NCBI GenBank assembly: GCA_902651635.1
Contig: CACRSC010000049.1
Span: 75,624 to 139,623 of the forward strand
DNA length: 64,000 bases
From: Mastigamoeba balamuthi
Lineage: Eukaryota > Evosea > Mastigamoebida > Mastigamoebidae
Reading direction: 5' to 3'
In this document: one piece after another, positions 21,725 through 34,507 of the stretch
Numbering within the stretch: the stretch's first letter is position 1
Layout: every line of letters starts with the position of its first letter
Translations under genes and position numbers: made by a program
Notes under the pieces: model-generated
The model's database searches: none
Seen by the model: the letters and a program-made list of their open reading frames with translations, nothing else
Told to the model about the DNA's origin: nothing

Positions 21725-24226
21725 TCACAAATGCAATTTCGCGAGTATTTCTTTGCACAGGTTTTTGTACTCCCACGAGTCGCCCGCGATGCGGTGGAAG
21801 CGCAGCCCGCGGAGCGACAGGCGCGGGATGCGGCAGATCTCGATCTCGAACTGCATCCCGGAGCCGCTCTCGCACCGGAACATGAACGGCTGGCTGATGG
21901 ATCGCTCCTCGTCGAGCGTCAGGTCGGGCGTCTCGTGTAGCACGCGCACAACCTCCTCGAGCACCTCGACAGCGGGCCTCGCGCTCGTCGTCTTGACGCT
22001 GAACGCGAACCTGACCGCCCTGGGCTCCTGGTGCGAAGTCAGCGCCTGCGACTGCGCTGCCGCCCCAGACCCCTGCGCCGCCGCCGCCGCCTGCCCCACG
22101 GCCTCGTGTCCCGAGCCCCTGCGCCCCAGCACGCTCGCAATAAACGCGTTGATCGACCCCCTGCGCGAGCGCCGCTGCAGCTCGCGCGCGGCGTCCTCCT
22201 GCGATCCCACGCTGCTCGACATCCCGGGAGGGGACATCGAGCGCGCCGGGACCGATGGAGGCGACTCCGAGTACGCAGGCGGGGGCCGCGCGGGCTCGCG
22301 CGACGTCGACCGCACTCTCTTGGAGATGCTGAGGAACGAGAACGACGACCGCGAGGGCGACGACGCGTTCTTGGACCTCGCCCTCTGGTTTAGCGGGGAC
22401 GAGACACACGAGCGCCTGTCGAGCCTCGACGATAGCGACGACAGCGGCACCGGCGGGCCCGTGGCGGGCCCCGACGACGGCGACAGCACGGCCGTCGCGT
22501 AGTCCGCAGTCGACTGCGCCCTCGCGCGCGATATCGCCGGCGACGACGCCGCCGCCGGGGACGACGACGACACCGGGTTGAGCACCAGCGGCGACGGGTC
22601 GCGCCTGACCGCCGGCGGCGTCACCGGCACCGTCAGCAGCGTCTGCGGCGTCAGCACCGCCGACGTCGCGTGCGCGTGCTGCGGGGCCTGCGACGAGGCC
22701 CTGCGCGTGCGCCTGTCGAGCAGCAGGTAGTACGTCGCGTAGCTCGAGTCGAACGCGTTGGTGCACAGGCTGCGTATGACGTCCGCGGGGCGCGCGCCGA
22801 GCTTGCTGCTCATCTCGCCGAGTATCTCGAAGTTGGCGTCGTCGGTCGTGCGCACGAGCTTCATGCGCGGGGGCTCGCTGGGCGGCGTGTGCCCGTGCGA
22901 CGTGATCCACTCGTGCGCCACAATCTCCTCGATCGTCGCCCGCTTGACGACCTCGGGCACGAGCATCTTCCGTATCAGGTCCGCGCAGCCTGCGCTGTCT
23001 GAGCCGCAGGGGCGGGCGGAGCAGCGTGGGGCGGTCGCTTACTGGGCGAGACGTGGCCGGGGATCCGGTACTTGGCCTCGATGATCTTCTGGTAGAGGTC
23101 CACGAAGCTGCTGCCGTCAAACGGCAGGAACCCGCACACGAGCACGTACAGCAGCACGCCGAGGCTCCAGCAGTCGACCTCGGGCCCCTCGTACTCGTGC
23201 CGCTGCACCAGCTCGGGCGACGCGTACGTCGGCGACCCGCAGAACGTGCTCAGTAACCCCCCGCGGCAGTAGTGGTTGCTCAGCCCGAAATCTGCAACGT
23301 CACTGCAACGTCACGCCGGGAAATGCACAGGAAATACACGGGAAATCAACAGGAAACTCTCGGTCGCGTGCCTATCAGCTTGACGTTCATGGCCTCGTCC
23401 AGGAGGATGTTCTCGGCCTTGAGGTCCCTGTGGACGATGCCGCTGGCGTGGCAGTACTGCAGCGCGAACGCCGTCTGCGCGAAGAAGCGGCACGCGTCGC
23501 GCTCGCGCAGCCTGCCGTGCGCCAGGATGTGGTCCATGACCTCCCCGCCCGCCGCGTGCTCCATCACCAGGTACATGTGCTCGGGCGTGTCGATGACCTC
23601 GTACAGCCGGATGATATTCGGGTGCCTGGAGATATTCCCCCGGGCTGTTCAGATTCCCAGAAAATCAAGCCAGCCTGACGGGGGGTGGATCTGCGGGGCC
23701 CCGGCGGTGGTGTGATGGTCTTTCTGCGGGGCGCCGCCGCGGCGGGGGGGGGCTAATTTCAAGATCTATGGCGATCCAGCAGCGAAACCGGCCCGGAAAC
23801 GGCGCGCACCTGAGCTCCTTCAGTATGGCCACCTCCCTGAGCACGAGCCTGAGCGAGTCCGGGCCCAGCTTGACCTTGTTGATGATCTTCACGGCGACCT
23901 GCGGGCAAAGCGCAGCGCCGCTGGTCAGGAAATAAAAAAAACCCCACAGCGCAGGCAAAATCGAAAGACGCGGCGAGGACCTTGGCGCCGCTGGGGCGGT
24001 GCGTGGCGAGCTTGACCTTGCCGAACTGGCCCTCGCCGAGCGTCTTCTCGAGGGCGTACTCGGCGTTGGCGCCGATGGACTTGTCCGAGAGCGAAGAGGC
24101 GGCGGCGCGTCTTCGGTGCCGCGGCGTGTGGTGCTTGCGCGAGCCGCTGCTCGAGAGGTCGGGCGAGGCCGAGTGGTCCGAGGGCGAGAGCACCGCGGGC
24201 GGCGCGTCAGTGGGGCGCTCCGACAT
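21725..24226 (-). CDS. MARK/KIN-type (AMPK-related) protein kinase with C-terminal KA1 domain
   Basis: Five exons (24226-23981, 23898-23810, 23625-23372, 23291-23043, 22989-21725) give 700 residues. The kinase domain is near residues 55-310: [47 protein letters not shown]-loop [15 protein letters not shown], then [20 protein letters not shown] long Ser/Pro-rich linker follows. The last about 100 residues form a KA1 domain ending [14 protein letters not shown], which binds acidic membrane lipids and can inhibit the kinase. The family controls cell polarity and microtubules; activation normally needs phosphorylation of the T-loop Thr, which is present. Intron 3 (23371-23292) has a GC donor; the others are GT-AG. 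Confidence 0.92.
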
Positions 24227-24950
24227 GGCTGCACGCGGCCGCGCGTGGGGGGTCACAACGGACAAACTATGGAACGAAAAAGTAAGTTCGGGAGATTCGG
24301 GAGATATCCCCGGATACTTCCCAGATATCAGATCACCCGTACTGCTGCCGCTCTGCCTCCGGGGCTTTGCTCTCTCGTGTCGCAGCCAAAGCGCTGTGTG
24401 GACGCTGCCTGGCATTGCCTCTGTTTTTGTTTTTGCTTCAACATAGTGCACAAAGAACTGGGTCATGGGGTGCATCTGGCTTTTCGAGGACGACCAAGGC
24501 TCTGTCCGAGTGTGCCAAGCGTCATGTACTTTCTTGATTGTCTGCCCCATTATTCGACTTCATTTCCCCCCGTTTTTTCGCTGCCAAGTGCTCACTTTCC
24601 CTTCCAGACCGAGCGACGCCCCGCACGAAGCCGGCAGCATTGACTCACTCTGGCAACAAGCACGGGGTCTCCCTCTCCCTCCATCCTCTGTCGGTTGCTC
24701 CTGCCAAGCCGGCCTCTGCCCCCATCCCTTTCTCGTATACACAGAGCATTCAGCTAGCTTCTCCCACACACGCGCTCCCAGAAACAATTGAACAGAGAAT
24801 ACTCTTGCCGGCAAACACCACCACTTTGGTTCCCATGTTTAGGCGTTCCTTGACACAGAGCACTCTGGTCCACAAGCACTCACCCATCGGAAGAACAGAG
24901 ATGGAGGACAAATAGCTGCTGCTGATTGCACGACACGGCAGGCAACGGCA

Positions 24951-27900
24951 CTAAGAAGAGAAAGCCTTGACGCGGCGCTCGAGCTCGGCGTATCCAGACT
25001 CGAGCTCGGCGTGGAAGGCCGCCTGGTCCTGGCGGATGAACTCCTTGTTGGCGTCGAGGGCGCGCCTGCAGGTGCCGGTGAACTCGGAGATGGCGTCGAG
25101 CAGCCGGGGCACGTCGGCGCCCCACTCCCTGCGACCCTCGTCGGTGACGAAGCTCTGGCACAGCTCGAGGATGCCGCCGTTGACCTGCAGCAGCACGCTG
25201 CCCTGCAGGAGCAGCTGCAGCTGGCCCAGCGGCGGCGGGCCCATGTGGCTCGCGATCCTGACCGAGGCCACCTCGTCGAGCATCGCCGCCCGCCTCGCCC
25301 GGACGGCCTCGATCGCGTTGTCGATCGGCGACATCTCGACGACGGTGCGCGAGACGACGCGCAGGCGCCGCATCGGCGCGGGGAACGTCCCCGCGGCCGT
25401 CAGGATCGTCTTGCGCTTCCACTGGCGGCTGGCGTCGGCGCTGCGGGCCGCGCCCTCCTTGGTGAACGGCGTCTCGAGGAAGAAGCGCCCCACCACCGTG
25501 TTGCGCTGGAAGAACGTCCCGCGCGTCGCCGCCTCGTCCTCGTCGAGGTACGGCTTGACGCTCGTCAGCTGGATCCAGTTCTTGCCCGCCTCGAGCTCCG
25601 CCAGGCTCTTGGTCGAGTCCACGATGCTCGCCCCGTCCTTGGCGTAGCGCTGCTTGAGCGTGTCGCTGAACTCGAACAGGTGCACCCCCGCCGGCAGCAT
25701 GTAGATGTACTCGGCCGCCGCCGCCGTCTCGCCCGTCCCGAACGCGGGGCCCCGGAACGCCACCCGGTAGAAGCTGCCCAGCATCCGCGCCTTCTCCTTC
25801 TCGGCGATCTGCTCGAACATGTACTGCATCCGCTGGTACACGTGCGCCAGGCGGCGGTTCTCCCGCCGCGCCGCCAGCAGCGGCAGCACAAAGTTGTACG
25901 CCGTCGTGCAGAACTCAAAGTACTCGCACTTGACAAACAGCTCCACCGCCTCCTCGATCGTCGTCACCAGCGCCTCCTCGCTCAGCTCCCGCGACTGCGC
26001 CGCCTGCTGCTGCTGCTGTCGCTGGGGCAGCTGCACGTCCGCCAGCGCCGGCAGGATCGCCTCGAGCGCCCCAATGTTGAGCGCATGGCCCGATCCGGCC
26101 ACCGCGTTGTGGATAACCTTGGCCGCGATCAGCAGGCACATGGCCGCCTCGAGCATGTTGCCCTGCGTGCGGTGCATGTCCGACAGCCGCCGCATCCACA
26201 CCACGTGCAGCTCCGGCGTGTCCGCGTAGCTCCGCGCGATCTCAAAGTGCAGCTCCTGCAGCAGCTCCGGCGCCGCCTTCTCCTTGGCCATCGCGTTCAG
26301 CTGCCAGGGCGACGTCAGTGCAACGTCACGCAAACCTCCCGAATGTGCGCCCGCCCGCGTACCCTCTGCATGTCCTTGTTGATCTTGGTGAGGTTCGAGG
26401 TGAACGACCGCAGGCCCTCGGCGAACTGCGCCCCGCCCCGGGGCGACGCCAGGCGCGCCTGGCTCTCCTCGCGGCCCAGCGTCGGCTGAGCGCCGGCCGC
26501 CGCGTCGGACTTCTTCTGCATCCGCGCCAGCGCGGCCCTGACGAGCGCCTCGAGGTCGCTGACGCTGGTCTTGCACCCGCGCGAGTGCTCGGGCACGCGG
26601 GCGCTCAGCATCGCGGCCCTCGCGCTGAGGATCTGGCGCATCTCGTTGACCAGCGTCTCCTCCTCCTTCCGCACCGCGTCGCTGCTCGCCTCGCCCAGCG
26701 ACGCCGCCCGCTCCCGCAGCCGCTCGACGCGCCCCGCGAGGTCCGCGCGCATGTCCGCGTGCAGCTTGGCCCGCGACGCCTCGGAGCTCAGCGCCGCCCT
26801 CCGCTCGGCCAGCGCCGCGTTGGCCAGCTTCCACAGCTCGGCCAGCGCCCCCTCGGCGTGGCCCACGAAGCCCGGCCTCCCCAGCGTCTTCTCCACCGCC
26901 AGCCCCGCCATGTCGCTGCGCAGCTTGGCCCACCGCTCCCGCATCGCGCCCGTCGCCTCCTCCTCGAGCTTCCTGTGCGCCTCGGTCTCGGCCGCCAGCC
27001 TCGCCGCGCTGGCGTTCTCCAGAGACGACCCGCACGCCAGCACCGCGTGCAGCGACCACGACGCCAGCGCCTCGCACTCCCGCGCCACCGCCACCTCGCG
27101 GGCCTCGGCCTCCTGGCGCTGCCGCAGCACGTCGGCCATGCGGTACCGCTTGGCCGCCAGCCTGCGCCGCAGCTCGCCAAAGTCGCGCGCGCTGGCGACC
27201 ACCGGCGACACGTGGTCCCACACGACGCCGCACGTCTCCGCCACCGCCCGCTGCCGCGACTCGACCCGCACCGCCTCGGCCAGCTGGTTGCCGCGCTGCA
27301 GGATGCCGTCGGTCTTGCTCAGGTCCCCGAAGGACGTCAGCTCCTTGTCCATGAACTCGCTCAGCCCCGCGCACGCCGACCGCAGCCGCGCGGCCGCCGC
27401 AGCGCTCGCGGCCGTCGCCTCGACAGCGGCGCACGTCGCGGCCTTGTGCACGGCCGCCACCTTGCGGACGGCGGCGAAGAGCTCGTCGAGCTCCGAGTGC
27501 GACAGCGTCGCCGCCAGCTCGAGGTTGGCGTCGGACGACTTGAGCGCTGCGACGCGTGTCTGGTACTCGCGCTCGGCCGCGGCCCAGCGCTCCTCGCGCG
27601 CCGAGGCGTCGGCCCAAACGGCGCCGAGGCAGTCCTGCGAGCACATGACGCCCGGCACAAGCGACGCCACCCACTCCTCGGCCGCGCGCGCCGTGTCCGC
27701 GTACGCGTTAGCCGACTTCTCGGCGCGCTCGCGCTTGTGCTGCGCGTGCGATTCGTCTGACGCGAGGCCGTCGACGCGCTTGCGCAGGTCGCGGAAGCTC
27801 CTGTACAGCGACGACGCCTTCTCCTTGGTCTCCTGCGGCACGTCGGCGCCCCCGGCGTCGCCGGCGGCCGTTGAGAACGCCTCCCGCTCGGCCTCGAGCG

Positions 27901-30900
27901 ACGCCGCGAGCAGCTTGAGCAGAGCGACGTGCGCGGGCGTCGCCTGCGGCCCCGCGGCGATGGCGTCGGCCGTCGCTGTGCGCGCGTCGAGCCACGCCTG
28001 CTGCGCGCGCAGGCGCGAGTCGAGCTCGGCGTTGGCGAGGTCCGTGGCGTTCTTGAGCTCGAGGCGCTTGACAGAGGCCTCGCGGCGCACCGTCTCCGAC
28101 TCCTCCGCGAGAAGCGAGAACAGCGAGAGCTCTCCGACGGCGTTGCCGCCGAGCTCGGCGTCGTGCTTGGAGTAGAACGAGATCGTTGCCAGAGCCCGCT
28201 CGAAGTTGGCCGTGCTCGGCGCGCGGTCCGCCAGCAGAGCGAGGCCCACCGTGACACCTAGCCTGACCCGCTCGATGTTGCCCGACTCCCGCCAGTTGCA
28301 CTAGGGCCGCTGGGTGTCAGTGCGTTGCTGCTGCTGCTTGGGTGGAGGGGAAGGGGGGAGGAGGTGTCAACCTTGGCCATGAGGTACAGCGTCGCTGTGG
28401 CCTGCGAGCGCACGCTCGGGGTGTTAAAGTTGCAGAGGCGGACGAGATCGGTGCAGAGCTCCCCGCAGTACGGTGTCTGCGACAGGAACAGCGCGTTCCT
28501 GCAAATTTGTCGACACACGTCAGTTTTCCGTCGGTGTTTGGGTCTTGGCCGCTCATGGTGAGCACGCAAACCCCGTAGTGCGCGCCGCTAGCGACACTGT
28601 GGCCAAAAGGGGAGCAGCTGCAGCGCCTCCATCCAGGCAGCGCACACTGTGTTCGCGGTCTGACAACAGCGGACTGCGCCCGGGGGAGAGGAAGATGTTT
28701 GCAGCACCTGAACTTGAAGACGAAGCTCCTGACAGAGGCGAGGCAGTGGCCGAGGAACCTGACCGACTGGCGCGACGAGAGGAACGCCTTAAAGACGCCA
28801 AAGACCTTGTTCATGAGCAGGTGGTCCTTGGACATGAGCTCGTTGTGCAGTATCTTCATCAGGTCCTCGAGCACGTCGAGGCACACGAGGTTGGCCTCGG
28901 TCGCCAGCGCCTTGGCGAAGATCTCGACGGCCGCCACCGCGTGCCCCTGCGACGCGCGCTCCACCTGCGCGATCTTGTTCTGTATCACCGTCATCACGAC
29001 CTCGCTCAGGCGCTTGTGCCCCTGCGCCGCCGCGTGGCTGATCGAGTCCCTGCCCCTTAGCACCCGCAGCGCGTTGACCTTGGCCGGCAGCTCCTTGACC
29101 GCCGGGAGCTGCGTCAGGCTCAGGCTAGTCCTGTTCCTCTGCGCGGAAAGCCAGTGAGACGCAGAGCAGTGGCAGCCAGGGAGCGCAGCGCACGGCGCCG
29201 ATCTTGCGGATGGGGTCGTCGGGGGTGTTGACGACGAAGGAGCCGGGCCTGCTTCCCTGCTCGGACGGAGGGGGCGACCCCGGAGAGGGCGCGGGCGAGA
29301 TGGCGGCGAGCTCCGTCGAGGTGTTGAGGTACTCCTGCAGCATCCGCTTGTGAGCCTGCGAGATGAGGTAGCTGAAAGACGGCGGCATCGTCGCGCTCTC
29401 CTCGGGGTTCCACTGCAGCAGTGCAACAATGGAAATATTTGCTGTGTGAGACACGAGAGCAGGCTGGACGGGGAGTGCCAGGCGAGAAGAAGCGGGCACC
29501 TCGAACGACTTGATGGCGGAGACCATGGTGTTGAGAAGGATGGTCAGACGCGAGATGACCTCTGTCGAGTACCACGACACCAGGAAGTCACGGCTGTGCG
29601 AGGGTAAGGTGGCGCCGGTAAACAGGCTGGGGAGGGGGGGGGGGGTGCATCTGTCTATACGCACTTGACGCGCTTCAGGGCATAGAGGACAGGGACAAAC
29701 AGCGCTTGCTGCTCGATGCTGTTGTTCTTGGACAACTCTAACCACTTGTTCACGCTGAGGCAGTCGTCGATCATCTGTGCGCGAGTTGAGTGGGCTCGAG
29801 AGAGGCAGCAGCAACGGATGATGCCTTTGAGGCGCACCATCAGGATGATAGGGAAGAAGAGGTGCGAGAAGCGCGCTTTTCCTTCCTCAGTGATCAGGCG
29901 CTCGTCAGTGACGTTCCTCAGCTGTATCTGCGACAGCACGCTCAACGCCTTTGTGGTTGTCAGAGCCATCGCAGAGCACGAAGGAGCGAGCGGGAGAGGC
30001 TGCGTGCCATTATCCGGACTTCGGAGCACGGGTTGGTCAGCGCCTTGAAGACCTCGCGCGAGATGAGGCCCATCAGCATGTGCCTCTTACTGTGTGCATG
30101 CGCGGCTCAGACGCAGCGATGGACACAGTGGGGCGGGGGCGCACCACAGGGTCTCGCAGAGCGTGCTGGTGCTCTCGATCGAGGGGATGAGCGGTACGTT
30201 GATCTCCAGGAAGTACTGGTAGTCCCCGAGCACGCCGAGGAACTCGAATTCGAGGAACAGCAGCGTGTTGACGATCTTCTCCTCGCCCGCGACCTTCTCT
30301 GTGAGGGCGTCCACGTACTTGCGCGCCATCTCGATGGCCCTGCCGCGGTGGAAGATCGAGAAGAGGTCCCTGATGAACATCCCGAAGAACGCGTTCGTCT
30401 CCAGCACGAGCTTTCCCCTGGGAATTTGGTCCCACTGGTGAGAGAGAAGATGCTGAACGCGTGGACGTGCGTGCACTCACTTCATCAGCGATGCGCGGGT
30501 GAACTTTCCGAGGTTCGTTGCGACCTGCAGAAGAGACCTGCCGAAGACAGACCAGCGCTCATCCGCCGAGAGCCACTGGTACCTCTTGGGGTCTGCGCGA
30601 CCGGGCGTTGAGACCCGCGTCGGTGCATTGTCCAGAGGGAGCTCGCACCGTCGAGCTTGTCGGCCACCTCGAGCGTGAGCGACTTGGAGATGATGTCAAA
30701 GGGGAACCAGCACAGGCTGAGGATGGACTCGAGCGTGTTGTCCTCGATGTCCTGCGACTTCTGCGCCAGGAAGTCCAGGAACGTGTTCAGCGAGCCCAGC
30801 AGCCCCTCGAACACCTCGTACTTGTACCCTGCGCGCAGAAGAGGGTTGGTGCGTGGAGGCACAGGCTGCGCAGCTCACTGGCAGGGTTGGTGCTCTTGAT

Positions 30901-33900
30901 GTTCCTGAAGAAGTAAACCACAAACTGGTCGAGCAGAGGGAACCTCGGGCCCTCTCCTTCCAGAAGCGGGGCGATCCTGCAACAGCGCATTAGTGAACAG
31001 CGTAGGGGCTTTTTCTGAGTGCCGCACGGCGAGAGGATACCGAAGAAGTGCTTGATGAGGGAGAACTGCCCCGCTGGCGGCATATCCAGGCAGAACGTGC
31101 CAAGGATGCACCTCATCAGCGGTGCGAAGTTCTGGATGAGCAGCTCTGGCCTCACCGACTTGAGCATCTTGAGCGACTGCGTGGGCCATCGAGGTCAGAA
31201 GAGGGCGTGCGGCCGGCAATCGAGCCGAGAGGGGAAGAAGGGAGGCCATACCGACTGGACTTGCTCGACCCCGACGTCGGTCGAGTCCATGATATGCATG
31301 AACCTGCGCAGGTTGCTGTCGGGCGGGCTCACGGTGCTGACGATATGCACCCGCACGCGGAACGGGACGGCCTTCTGGCTCTCGGCTGCAGGCGACATGT
31401 CCTTGGGGCAGACGGCGGCGAAGTTCCTGGGGGCCGCGAACGGGTACAGCGCCAGCGTGTGCTCCTGCGCGTCCACGGCGGCGCTCAGGGGCATCCACGC
31501 GAACCAGCTCGCCGTCGAATCGCAGTCGGGCGTCGGCGTGTTGCGCGCGACGAACACGATCGTGTGGCTCTGCTTGACGGGCAGCGGCATCTTGGCCTTG
31601 AGCTCGTCAAAGAACGTCGGCTGGCGCTCATCGTGCACGACGACCGTCGAGACGGACCGCGCGTACTTCTTGCAGTGGCTGGGGCCGAACCAGCACGGGA
31701 TGCACTCGTCGGGCACGAACGACTCCTTCTCGCACAGGTACGCCGACACGCTGAGGCTGACGTGCTTGAACTCCTTCTCCTTGGGCAGCTGTATCTCGAG
31801 GGGGTACACGTAGAGCAGGTTCGTGTACCCGCTGTTCTGGCACGGCTCGGGCACCGGGCAGAGCTCCTGCGCGTTGTATATGGGCTCCCCGTCGATGGAC
31901 ATGGAGCGCTGCTTCGACAGCTTGCACTCCCCTTCCCACATCTGTCCGATAAGCAGGCGGAGCGGCGTGTCAGCGGTCGTGCCGAGGGGGATCAGCGAAA
32001 GGAGGGTCGTGCTTACGCTGTGGAAGGTCCTCGAGGCCGGTGGCACGGTCACGCGCCTCATGCTGTCGACGTTGATGCAGTTGGAGGCCACGTGGCTCGT
32101 CTCGAAGACGTGCACCTGCCACCTGCGAGGTCGGGCGTTCAGAGGGAGAGACGACCGCAGGCAGGGCCAATGGCGGCGACTCACTGCGAGGGGATCTGCT
32201 TCTTGGACTCCTTGCCCTTGCGGAGCATCTCGCGCGTGTCGAGGACGAACTCGAGCGCGTCCTTCATGTCCTTGACGATGGCGCGGTTGAACATGCCCTT
32301 CTGCGTGCCGAACTTAACGACGCCGTCCTCCCCGACGACTTCGAACGCCGCGCACGCGAAGCTCTGCCTCTTGTCGGCGTAGCGGGCCACGTCCTTCTTG
32401 AAGCGCTCGGCGACGTTGCCGAACGTGCGGACCGTGTCGCGTGACGAGGCCCCGGACTCGCCCTTCATGTAAGGGTCCTGCATGTCCTCGATAGGCGTGC
32501 CCTGGTACACCTTGCTCACGCGGATCAGCGCCCAGACCCCCTGGCCTCCGCGCGTGCACAGCGGCAGGTTGAAGATCGCCTTGCTCGCCGTCGTCTCGGT
32601 GTCGATGTCCTGCGGTTGTGTGCGAGTCCCTCCCTTTCAGAGAGGTCGAACAAGGAGGAGGGGGAGGGGGGCCCAGCAGGCGAAGCGTGCGTACAGCACG
32701 TCCGAGCAGCGCCCTGACCTCGGGCTTGTTGCAGTCCATGTGCCAGTCCTCCGAGACCCTCGTGCGCGTCGCGAGGTCGATCAGGGTCACCGTGGTGAAG
32801 AAGGGCTCCGTGTCGCCCAGCCAGAACTTGATCTGCGCCACCTCGAGCAGTACGCGTTGCTTCCTGCGCCGAGTCCGACGCGTCTCAGTCAACGCGCGTG
32901 GCGTGGCGTCCCTCTCCCCCCCACAATGGCGCACGCCGAGTGGTAGGGCAGCGGGTAGTCCGGGGGCTCTGTGAAGGCCAGCACGTCATGCTCGCAGTCG
33001 GGCCTGAAGTACCTGGGGAGCACGATCCTGTGCTCGCCCCTCACCCTGGCGTTGGCCGCGTCGGTGCCCGCGGTGACGGGCTTGAGCCACTCGGGGCTCA
33101 GCGGGTCCACGTCGCCCGTCTTGGGCGGCTCGGCCCCCGCGGCGCCGCGCTGGTCGAGCGGCTCGTACTCGTCGACGACGTCGGGCTGCGTGATGGCGCG
33201 CGGCTCGCGCTTGGCCGTGTGCGCCTGCCGGACGACCTGCACGGGCCCCAGCAGCATCTCCGTGCACACGCGCTCCGAGCCCTCGAGCAGCGGCAGCGCG
33301 TCGAGCGCCGGCTGCTCGCCCGGAGTGGCCCGCGCGAAGCCGCGCACCGCCACGGCGCCCGCGGGCACGCGGCAGAAGCTGTCGCCGAGGACCTCTGCGC
33401 TGTCGAAGCGCGCCTCGAAGGCGTCGAGCTCCTGCTCGCTGGCGTCCTGGCCGCCGATGGTCTTGCTGAACATCTTCGAGAGCTGCAGGAAGAACGAGAT
33501 GCCCGCGCTGCTGTTGCTGCTCGCGTCGTTGGCCGCCCCGGCCTCGCGCCCCGCGTCGGACGAGTCGCCCACGTTGGCGCTGCCCACCGACCGCATCTCG
33601 GGCGACCCGCCGTCCGCCGGCGACAGCGACGACTGCGGCAGCACCGGCGGCGCCGGTACCTTGGCCGTCGGCGTCCTGGGCGCGGTGGTGCCCGGCAGTG
33701 CCCGCTCAGGCGTCTCGGTCGAGGTGGGCCAGCGGCGACGTCGACGACGAGGGCGACGGCGAGGGCTCCGGGGCCGGCAGGGCGTCGGACGAGTGCGACT
33801 TGTCGCCCGTGCGGATCTTCTGGGGGGCCTTGGGCGTCTCCGAGGGGCTGTGGCGGTGGTGCGTGTGCACGAGGGCCTCGAGCTTGTCCTTGGACGTCGA

Positions 33901-34507
33901 CGCCCGCAGGCGCCTCGTCTGCTCCTTCGACGTCCTGCGTTCGTGCTTTTCCTGTGCAGATCGAAAAGGCGCAGCAATGCGCAGGCCAGTCAGCGCCCAC
34001 AACCGCCCCCAGGAGGAGGGGAGGAGGCCGGTGGCAGCGGGGCACCTTGCGGACCAGCTGCTTCAGCTCCGCAAACGCCGCGGGCCTGTGTGGGGTGCGA
34101 GCAACCGTCAGACAACCGTCGGAGAGCGGCGGTTGATTTGGGGTTTCAGTTGAGCCTGCGGTTGTTGCACGTTCCCCAACGCTCGGCCTCCCCGACAGGG
34201 ACGATGGCAAAGCCAACAGGGAACCCAACCGCGGGGCAGTCCCGGCCTCCGCGGGCAGGAGCGGGGCTGGGAAGGTGGGGGCGTACGCCTCGGACTGCGA
34301 GACGTGGCCCGGGCTGGCGAGGTGGAGGGGGGCGAGGGCAGCGGCGGCTGCTTCGGTGGTCAGCCAGGGCGCCCGGAACTCGTTGGCGGCGATGGCGGCG
34401 AGAGCGGCGAGGGGGACAGCGTCCGTCGGGCCGAGGTGCTCGCGCACCCACTCGGGGGTGATCTTGACGCTCCTGTGCGGCGATGTCGACGCTGCGGGGT
34501 CCGCCAT
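24951..34507 (-). CDS. DOCK-family guanine-nucleotide exchange factor (DHR-1 and DHR-2 domains)
   Basis: Twenty exons give about 2706 residues: 34507-34046, 33951-32935, 32863-32695, 32609-32185, 32122-32017, 31941-31252, 31176-31028, 30976-30879, 30828-30649, 30592-30481, 30417-30145, 30089-30008, 29927-29838, 29774-29665, 29593-29500, 29412-29194, 29138-28708, 28498-28372, 28300-26363, 26300-24951. DHR-1 starts at NLLYVYPLEIQLPKEKEF in exon 6, as in zizimin-type DOCKs, with a lipid-binding C2-like role. An armadillo-like middle follows. DHR-2, which loads GTP on Rac/Cdc42, fills the last exon (WMRRLSDMHRTQGNMLEAAM, then FCTTAYNFVLPLL, then GSFYRVAFRG). Exon 19 inserts a coiled coil of about 550 residues. 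Exon 2 shows a one-base frame slip. Exon 12 has a GC donor. Its actin and motility role follows from the family. Confidence 0.92.

Noticed and set aside
26571-28175. A 534-codon Ser/Arg/Ala-rich frame antisense to DOCK exon 19
   Set aside because: Simple-composition shadow of the Ala/Glu-rich coiled coil on the other strand.
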